Origin: an uncultured Hungatella sp.
Lineage (GTDB): Bacteria; Bacillota; Clostridia; Lachnospirales; Lachnospiraceae
DNA length: 11,490 bases
Assembly: GCA_910586845.1 (NCBI GenBank)
Contig: CAJUJV010000086.1
Coordinates: 1 to 11,490, forward strand
Reading direction: 5' to 3'
Shown: one piece after another, positions 6,395 through 11,490 of the stretch
Numbering within the stretch: position 1 is the stretch's first letter
Layout: each line of letters begins with the position of its first letter
Program-made: the position numbers and the translations under genes
The notes under the pieces: generated by a model
The model's input: the letters and a program-made list of their open reading frames with translations, nothing else
Database searches by the model: none
Told to the model about the DNA's origin: nothing

Positions 6395-6707
6395 CGTCCC
6401 ACCCTTCTCCTTTCCCTGATCCCGGATCGCCAGATTCTAAGGCCCTGATTAACTCGTCCGCTCCGGAAGCTCCCCTTGCCACAAAGACGGCCTGCCCCAG
6501 GGACTCCAACCTGCGGATCTGAACCTCCTGCAGTTTTGTCAATCTGCCACTATCCGCCTTGAGTTCCACAAAGACTGGAGGCCTGTCTGGAAAAATCACG
6601 ATCCGGTCCGGAACTCCGGCGTTTCCTGGACTCACCCATTTATAGGCCCTGCCTCCTCGTTTCTTTACCTCCTGGATCAGCAGTTTTTCAACGTCCTTTT
6701 CACGCAT
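6336..6707 (-). CDS. VRR-NUC domain nuclease
   Basis: This is a 123-residue phage nuclease of the VRR-NUC group, a PD-(D/E)xK fold thought to act on branched or replication-intermediate DNA. It may resolve structures made during phage replication. The fold's signature is visible: an acidic N-terminal helix (E3/E7), GVPDR with D34, then VELK with E48 and K50, and the conserved Gln at 60. The length is near that of stand-alone phage members, with about 25 extra residues of Gly-rich and charged sequence at the C-terminus. The last 59 bases overlap the start of the helicase gene in another frame, so those final residues are probably not part of the domain. The pairing with an SNF2 helicase immediately downstream is recurrent in Bacillota phages and suggests that the two act together. 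The start is set by the AAGGAG at 6715-6720. Confidence 0.9.
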   Translation of the reverse strand: MREKDVEKLLIQEVKKRGGRAYKWVSPGNAGVPDRIVIFPDRPPVFVELKADSGRLTKLQEVQIRRLESLGQAVFVARGASGADELIRALESGDPGSGKGEGWDGGIQTARLSKALYQQDPGD

Positions 6708-6994
6708 CCTTACTCTCCTTCGATTCTTCGCCCTTCCACCGTTTCTTTCTAACCAGCTCCATCTCACAAATCGCGCGCGTAACGCGTTATTATATTATAT
6801 TTTTTATGTGCGCGTATGTTATATATATTTATATAATTTTTTATATTTATATATAGAATGTAGTTTTGTAGTTATATATAAGAAAATACCTTATTTCCAA
6901 TGCTTTCCGGGTCCTACAAGCCCCTTCTACAGTCCGGGTACATCCCTGCGTCCTGTCGTTTACAACCTACTTCGTAGACGAATTCTCGTTTCCT
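6708..6994. other. Only sizeable non-coding gap in the window
   Basis: These 287 bases separate the polymerase/primase pair from the nuclease/helicase pair. Apart from the repeats and AT-rich block described in the candidate-origin entry, I see only the ribosome binding site of the nuclease at the low end. There is no convincing Rho-independent terminator: no GC-rich hairpin is followed by a T run in the direction of transcription. Confidence 0.75.
6715..6720 (-). promoter_or_regulatory. Ribosome binding site that fixes the VRR-NUC start
   Basis: AAGGAG lies 7 bases before the ATG at 6707. The open frame extends 20 codons further to an ATG at 6767 but has no such site there, so the shorter start is preferred. 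Confidence 0.75.
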
Positions 6995-7000
6995 TTACAA
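6780..7000. other. Candidate phage replication origin: AT-rich block beside TACA repeats
   Basis: The gap between the primase-helicase stop and the nuclease start (6708-6994) holds no credible gene on either strand. Bases 6787-6896 are almost entirely A and T apart from a short GTGCGCG at 6808-6814, in sharp contrast with the GC-rich genes on both sides. Next to it, between 6915 and 7000, the word TACA occurs five times on the plus strand (starting at 6915, 6928, 6939, 6961 and 6996), with gaps of 13, 11, 22 and 35 bases. Two inverted copies (TGTAG at 6859 and 6867) lie inside the AT block. TCCGGGT is also repeated at 6906 and 6933, and a perfect palindrome TAACGCGTTA sits at 6780-6789. Repeats next to an easily melted block, right after a replicative helicase gene, is a classical origin layout. 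The role is inferred. Confidence 0.4.
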
Positions 7001-9394
7001 TGTAGCCCGCTCAAAGCCCCTCTGTGATCCGTATGGCCCGAATTTCCTCGGGGATCCGATCTTTCTCCAGCCCGATGTCCCTGACAGAATCCCGTTGATC
7101 TCCGCGCTGTCGGACCGCTTCATGAACTTAGGGTCTCCCCCGAAGCATTCCATCCAGATCTCTAATGCACAGACCCGGTCCCGGTGCACCAGATCCATCT
7201 TCCCATGTGGCACACCGGACAGAAACAGCCTCCTGTCCTCCAGGCTCCTGTGGTCCCAATCGCAGGGCACCAGTTTCTCCAGGAATTCCAGGATCATCCC
7301 CCGCTTCACGGAGTCCTCCTTATGTCCTTCCTGCTGCTCCGCGGCCATCTGCTCCACATCCTTTGGCAGGTACAACGGTTCCCCAAGCATCCAGTACCAG
7401 TAGGCCTCCGCCCACACCTGGTCCCGCTCCCCTGGAAGATCCCTCCACACCGATTTCATCACCGGGCGCACCCCTACATCTACAGGCCAGAATCTCCGGT
7501 TCCCCGTCTCATCCTTTAAAAACTCCCGGTTGTTGGATGTCCCGCCGAGGACGCATCGCCTGGGGTGGCGCTCCGTCCGCTTCCCGTATGGCGCCCGGTA
7601 AATGTCGTCCCTCTTGCTCAGGAACTGCTTCACCGCGTTAGTCTCCTGCTTTGACATGGCCGTCAGTTCTCCCACCTCCACGATCCATGATCCCTGCAGC
7701 AGCTCCGCCGCATCCTTTCCCTCAAAACTGGTCAGGCTGTCATTGAACCATTCCCCTCCCAGAATACCTAAAAAACTGCTCTTTCCGATGCCCTGAGGGC
7801 CGGTTAAAATAGACATGTAATCGAACTTTACCCCGCCTACCACGGCCCTGGCCGCCGCAGCGCACAGGAATTTGCGTATCACTGCCCGGGTATATCGGGT
7901 GTCGTCAGCCCCCAGATAAACGGACAGCAATGTATCCACACGCCGCTTGCCGTCCCATGAAAGGCCCTGCAGGTACCGCTTCACGTCGTTAATCAGGTTC
8001 TGCCTGCCCACGATGGCCAGTGCCTTATCCTGCCTCTCCTGCTGCGCCAGGTGGTAATAATTCTCCAGATACCAGAACAGTCCGGCATCATCATCGTCTC
8101 TCCACGCCCTCTTGGACGCAGAAGGGTCCCATGGTACATCTCCCAGGAGCATTCCTCTTCCAGCGAACTCATCCGTGGCGATCTTTCCCTTCAGGGCCGG
8201 GTCATTCTGTAAAATCAGGATCATGTTGTTGACAGTCTTCTGATAGTTCCCGTTTCCGTCCACTGAGAGGCCGCTGAGCCAGTCTAAATCCCGCACGGTG
8301 TCGATAGCCGCTCCCGGCACCGCGAAGGTCTCCTGCGCCTGCTCGTGCCGCTCTTTGGCCATTAGGCTGGATACCCGGTCGTCATCCAGGGCCAGGCGAC
8401 TCATGGCCAGGAACGATGGCATCTTGCTGACCGGGGTTCCCTCCTTCGCCTCTGCGTCCATGTCCCCAAACCGGTGCAGGCGGACCAGGTCAAATGCATT
8501 GACCAGCAGGCCTGAGCAAGGATCCGTGGCATGGTGAGAGTACAGGAACAGATCTCTGTCATAGACGACGGCTCCGCCGACTGTAGAACCACCGGTGTAG
8601 GTGTACCGTCCCGGGGTGTCTGTCTCCTCATACATGCCTTGTATGAATGTCTCCATGGCCTCTATGACGCTGTAGGTGCGGCAGAACGCGCCGATAACCC
8701 CTTTCTTTTTCGTCGGGTCCTCCTGTTTTGCCAAACGTCTTCTTTCCGCCGCATCCGCCCCGGGAACCTGAGGCCACTGCCTGACATCCGTCCAGTCCCC
8801 GTACATCTCCAGAAGTCCATCCACGCTGCAGAACGGATTGTCATAGGCCTCACAGATATATTGGCTGTCCCTGCAGCAACTGGGCCAGTACATCATTCTG
8901 AAGGCTTCAAACGTAGTCGGATCGCAGAATTCTATTCCCAGGAGGGAGGCCAGCTTTCTGGCAGCCGGTTCGTACTCATCTGCCGTGCAGGTCCGGTCCA
9001 CGGGAACAATCACTCTCAGCCTTGGCGTATATCCGGAGTGCTTCCTGGTACTGTATACAGCTGCCGCGCATCCGAGCGCCTTTACCCTCTTCAGAATGTC
9101 TTCAGTTTTCCCGACAGGGATATTGTCCAAATCCAGGGTAATCAGATCCCTGCCCTCCACACAGGCTGCTTTCCTGCGGTCTCTCGAGAAAGTTCCTCCA
9201 ACAAACCCTCCCACGTCCTTCAGTTCATCCTGCCGGGCTTTCGGATAAGACAGATATTCCTGTAAAAGCTCCCCGCTCCTCACGGGGGTTCTGAGACGGT
9301 CAATGAATTCCGACCACAGGACAACTGCCTTTGGCCAGTGCGATGCCTTACGGCTCCCGGCCATGCTGATATATAATTTCCGGTTATACTGCAT
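6995..9394 (-). CDS. Phage primase-helicase: AEP-like primase domain fused to VapE-family SF3-type helicase
   Basis: This 799-residue protein probably primes and unwinds phage DNA. Residues about 80-200 resemble the archaeo-eukaryotic primase (PrimPol) fold: DLD at 88-90, the STRKHS segment at 115-120, and RLRV followed by PVD at 131-133, which would be the three metal and nucleotide motifs. I assign this domain from motif spacing only. Residues about 470-680 are the virulence-associated E family (PF05272) ATPase: Walker A GPQGIGKSS at 532-540, the Walker B strand WIVEVGEL at 570-577, the GGTSNNREFL sensor-like segment at 617-626 and GNRRFWPV at 631-638. A C-terminal tail of about 120 residues is probably helical. 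The ATG at 9394 is preceded by AGGAGG at 5 bases spacing, and that site overlaps the polymerase stop. The gap is only 9 bases, so the two genes are probably co-translated. VapE is a family label and does not imply virulence. Confidence 0.93.
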   Translation of the reverse strand: MQYNRKLYISMAGSRKASHWPKAVVLWSEFIDRLRTPVRSGELLQEYLSYPKARQDELKDVGGFVGGTFSRDRRKAACVEGRDLITLDLDNIPVGKTEDILKRVKALGCAAAVYSTRKHSGYTPRLRVIVPVDRTCTADEYEPAARKLASLLGIEFCDPTTFEAFRMMYWPSCCRDSQYICEAYDNPFCSVDGLLEMYGDWTDVRQWPQVPGADAAERRRLAKQEDPTKKKGVIGAFCRTYSVIEAMETFIQGMYEETDTPGRYTYTGGSTVGGAVVYDRDLFLYSHHATDPCSGLLVNAFDLVRLHRFGDMDAEAKEGTPVSKMPSFLAMSRLALDDDRVSSLMAKERHEQAQETFAVPGAAIDTVRDLDWLSGLSVDGNGNYQKTVNNMILILQNDPALKGKIATDEFAGRGMLLGDVPWDPSASKRAWRDDDDAGLFWYLENYYHLAQQERQDKALAIVGRQNLINDVKRYLQGLSWDGKRRVDTLLSVYLGADDTRYTRAVIRKFLCAAAARAVVGGVKFDYMSILTGPQGIGKSSFLGILGGEWFNDSLTSFEGKDAAELLQGSWIVEVGELTAMSKQETNAVKQFLSKRDDIYRAPYGKRTERHPRRCVLGGTSNNREFLKDETGNRRFWPVDVGVRPVMKSVWRDLPGERDQVWAEAYWYWMLGEPLYLPKDVEQMAAEQQEGHKEDSVKRGMILEFLEKLVPCDWDHRSLEDRRLFLSGVPHGKMDLVHRDRVCALEIWMECFGGDPKFMKRSDSAEINGILSGTSGWRKIGSPRKFGPYGSQRGFERATL

Positions 9395-9403
9395 CTTAGC
9401 CTC

Positions 9404-11374
9404 CTAGTCTTTCTTATAATAGTCGCTCTCAAACCCGGCACTTTTCAGAATCAGACCCGGCGCCCACGAAATCGGCTCCGCCATAAGATTGCAGATCTCT
9501 TCGGCAGTGGTTTCTGCTGGAGCATCAATAATCACCTCGTCGTGGACATGGAATACCACCTGGAATCCTCTGGCGGCGATCCGTTCCAACGTAACCGCCA
9601 GACAGTCCCTGGCGACCGCCTGCACGATATTTTCCGTCATTTTGCCTCCGTAGGTAGACGCCACCTCCCATTTTCGAGTCTGCTGCCCTACAGTATAATA
9701 ATGGACCGCCATCTTTCCAAACTGATTCTCACTCAGAAATGGCTTGGGGTAAAACAGTTTCCTTCCGGAAGGCAGCTGCACAGTCAAAAACGTCTGACCA
9801 TAAACCAGATCCCCCTCCAGCCGGAAAATCAAGCCGTTGATAGCCTGGGATCCTGCATTCTCCATGACAGACAAGGCTGCCTGCTCCACGGCATACCATA
9901 GATCCCGGATCCTGGGGTTTGCCTTTCTCCATCTGACCACGATGTCCGGCAGTTCCTCCTCAGAAAGCCCCATCTGAATGGCCCCCATGGCGATCAGAGC
10001 CGAGGTCCCCCCCTGATACCCCAGGGCCAGGGTGGCCACCTTCCCTTTCTGCCTCAGGGAGTACTCCGGGTTTCCCTTCGCGATCTTCTCGATGGGCACA
10101 TGGAACATCTGGGAGGCCGTGGCCTCATAGATCTTCCCGTGGGTGGCAAATACCTCATTTACCCACTGCTCACCGGCCAGCCAGGCGATCACCCGGGCCT
10201 CGATGGCGGAGAAGTCCGCCACTACCAGATGGTTCCCCTCTGAAGGGATAAACGCCGTCCGGATCAGCTGGGACAGGGTATCCTGCACGTTTCCGTATAA
10301 AATCTGTATCCCGTCGTGGTTCCCCGCCTTCGCCAGTTTACGGGCATAATCCAGGTTGTTTATATAATTTCTCGGAAGGTTCTGCAACTGAACCAGGCGT
10401 CCCGCCCACCTCCCGGTCCGGTTCGCCCCGTAATACTGGGTCAGCCCCCGGATCCTTCCATCTTCACATAAGGCCGATTCCATGGCCTGGTATTTTTTCA
10501 CCGAGGTCTTCCCCAGCTGCTGCCGGAGCTCCAGCATCCTCCGGACCGCACCCTCCGGCTGCACTTTCAAAAGCTCCTCCACGGTCCCTTTCCTTAAGTC
10601 AGGTGTTTCCGTCCCTTTGTCGGACAGCCACTTCATCAGTTGGACGGTGCTATTGGGGTTGTCCACCCGGCTGATGGCCACCGCCTCATTTGTCAGGCGC
10701 TCCCGGCTGATCCCGTCCACAAGCAGCGCCCCGCGGATCAGCTCCCTGTCAGCCCTCACCCCGCAGGCGTTCATCAGCGTGTCCAGCTGCCACTGCCGCT
10801 CCTCGCCTTCCGGCATGGGAAACAGCTCCAGGCGCTTTAAGATCTCCCTCTCAGTCACCACGTCCTGCACGCAGTATTCCTTGAACAGACTCCATTTTTC
10901 CGTGTCGTGCCACGGTTGATTCCAGGTTCTCCATCCGTTGGATCTTGTCGGTTTGCACGGAGTACAGAAATAGCGGATCAGCGCCTTTCCCGTGGCCAGT
11001 TTCCGCTTTTCCTGAGGAAGACCGATTGCTTTTCCTGTAGCTTCCAGCCCTGCGGTATACCCGCAGTAGAGTCCATGTACCATTGTACACTGCCACTGCT
11101 CTATCGGGGTCACATATCCTGCCTGGTTTAGACAGTACCACTCAAACGCCGCGTTATAAGCGTGCTTGATCACGGAAGGATCCTCCAGAGCCAGACGCTC
11201 CCTTTCCGGAAGTTCTTCCCCGTTCGCCAAGTCTGCGATTTGAGTCTCATCATCTTCCCACTGCCATGCAAACAGAAGAATCCGGAAGTCCGGGGACCGG
11301 GCATATTTATAGGCCCCGGACTTCTTAATGTCCACACTGCTGCGGGTTTCTATGTCAATTGACAGATGCCTCAT
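9404..11374 (-). CDS. Phage DNA polymerase, family A (Pol I type) with 3'-5' exonuclease
   Basis: This 656-residue protein should copy the phage genome. The N-terminal half is a DnaQ-like proofreading exonuclease: DIET at residues 7-10, N74 to E78 in a NAAFEW context, and the YxxxD motif at Y167/D171. The C-terminal half is a Pol I palm and fingers domain: motif A with D387 in DFSAIEARV, motif B with R441, K445 and Y453, and motif C HDE at 611-613. The Phe normally found between K and Y in motif B is Leu here. I recall Leu as common in this phage subfamily. There is no 5'-3' exonuclease domain, as expected for phage enzymes. I chose the ATG at 11374 because family members begin right at the SIDIET strand and a GGGGGAG lies just upstream. 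A GTG at 11410 would add 12 residues but has no clear ribosome binding site. The stop codon overlaps the next gene's AGGAGG. Confidence 0.95.
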   Translation of the reverse strand: MRHLSIDIETRSSVDIKKSGAYKYARSPDFRILLFAWQWEDDETQIADLANGEELPERERLALEDPSVIKHAYNAAFEWYCLNQAGYVTPIEQWQCTMVHGLYCGYTAGLEATGKAIGLPQEKRKLATGKALIRYFCTPCKPTRSNGWRTWNQPWHDTEKWSLFKEYCVQDVVTEREILKRLELFPMPEGEERQWQLDTLMNACGVRADRELIRGALLVDGISRERLTNEAVAISRVDNPNSTVQLMKWLSDKGTETPDLRKGTVEELLKVQPEGAVRRMLELRQQLGKTSVKKYQAMESALCEDGRIRGLTQYYGANRTGRWAGRLVQLQNLPRNYINNLDYARKLAKAGNHDGIQILYGNVQDTLSQLIRTAFIPSEGNHLVVADFSAIEARVIAWLAGEQWVNEVFATHGKIYEATASQMFHVPIEKIAKGNPEYSLRQKGKVATLALGYQGGTSALIAMGAIQMGLSEEELPDIVVRWRKANPRIRDLWYAVEQAALSVMENAGSQAINGLIFRLEGDLVYGQTFLTVQLPSGRKLFYPKPFLSENQFGKMAVHYYTVGQQTRKWEVASTYGGKMTENIVQAVARDCLAVTLERIAARGFQVVFHVHDEVIIDAPAETTAEEICNLMAEPISWAPGLILKSAGFESDYYKKD

Positions 11375-11413
11375 CTCTCCCCCGCTTCTCCGAAATCTCT
11401 CTATAGTCACCTT

Positions 11414-11490
11414 TTATAACGGCATACCCGTAATCGGATTGATGCCTCCCGCCTGGGCCCCCTGCCCTGGCGCCTGGATATAAGGCGCCT
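11414..11490 (-). CDS. C-terminal fragment of a phage early protein (possibly DUF2815)
   Basis: The window edge cuts this gene, so only its last 25 codons are present. Reading on the minus strand, the open frame ends with INPITGMPL and a TAA stop at 11414-11416. The visible tail is rich in Gly, Ala, Pro and Gln, which suggests a flexible C-terminus. The tail alone does not identify a family. In related Clostridia phages the gene just before the family-A DNA polymerase is commonly a DUF2815 protein, often thought to bind single-stranded DNA, so I infer that identity from gene order only. The polymerase start lies 39 bases downstream, which fits one transcription unit. The other two minus-strand frames either run into the polymerase frame or look uncoded. 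Confidence 0.5.
   Translation of the reverse strand, partial: APYIQAPGQGAQAGGINPITGMPL

Noticed and set aside
6871..6900. Promoter-like pair TTGGAA and TATAAC, 18 bases apart, on the minus strand before the nuclease gene
   Set aside because: The surrounding sequence is so A/T rich that such matches are expected by chance, and the -35 match is poor. It remains possible that the nuclease-helicase pair has its own promoter here.
6808..7005. Plus-strand open frame of 65 codons in the non-coding gap
   Set aside because: Its first half is translation of the A/T block (Tyr, Ile, Leu, Phe runs) and it has no ribosome binding site.
8531..9265. 244-codon plus-strand open frame opposite the primase-helicase
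   Set aside because: Antisense shadow of a well-supported gene. It lacks a plausible start site and resembles no family.
11465..11490. AGGCGCC repeated twice at the right edge on the minus strand
   Set aside because: It lies in the coding tail of the partial upstream gene, which is of low complexity, so a chance codon-level repeat is the simplest reading.
1..11490. CRISPR array, tRNA or rRNA genes, insertion sequences, toxin-antitoxin pair
   Set aside because: No regularly spaced repeats of suitable length, no tRNA-like fold, no transposase and no recognisable toxin or antitoxin were seen on either strand.

Overview
The window reads as the early (replication and accessory) region of a tailed phage or prophage of a Clostridia-type Bacillota host, most likely Lachnospiraceae-like. 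The grounds are family-level: a phage family-A DNA polymerase, a primase-helicase of the VapE family, a VRR-NUC nuclease, an SNF2 helicase, a YopX protein and a DUF1492/ArpU-like regulator in this order are typical of such phages. Strong AGGAGG-type ribosome binding sites precede most genes, and base composition is moderately GC-rich by eye. No integrase, structural gene or host gene is in view, so integrated and free forms cannot be told apart.

Every supported gene is on the minus strand, so transcription runs from high to low coordinates. First comes a replication module: the 3' tail of a gene cut by the window edge (probably DUF2815, from gene order), DNA polymerase with 3'-5' exonuclease (9404-11374), and primase-helicase (6995-9394). 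A 287-base non-coding gap (6708-6994) follows, the only sizeable one. It holds an AT-only-like block beside a cluster of TACA words and is my candidate for a phage replication origin. Then come the VRR-NUC nuclease (6336-6707) and the SNF2 helicase (5012-6394), which overlap.

Next is an accessory block of five tightly packed genes of unknown function (3436-5022), many joined by ATGA or short overlaps. A DNA adenine methyltransferase (2639-3439) and a YopX-family protein (2200-2619) follow. Two small conserved-looking phage proteins (1758-2138 and 1483-1737), an HNH endonuclease with a duplicated N-terminal motif (668-1483) and a DUF1492/ArpU-like regulator (131-583) close the series. Such regulators usually sit just before the terminase and structural genes, which would lie beyond position 1. 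The last 130 bases carry a perfect 9-bp tandem repeat and an inverted repeat, which may be regulatory.

Together the genes describe a phage that brings its own polymerase, primase, helicases and nuclease, methylates its DNA, and ends its early operon with a late-gene switch. I see no clear new defence or mobile system. The most interesting items are the putative origin, the tandem repeat after the regulator, a possible second gene inside 3641-4051 and the block of unknown small genes.
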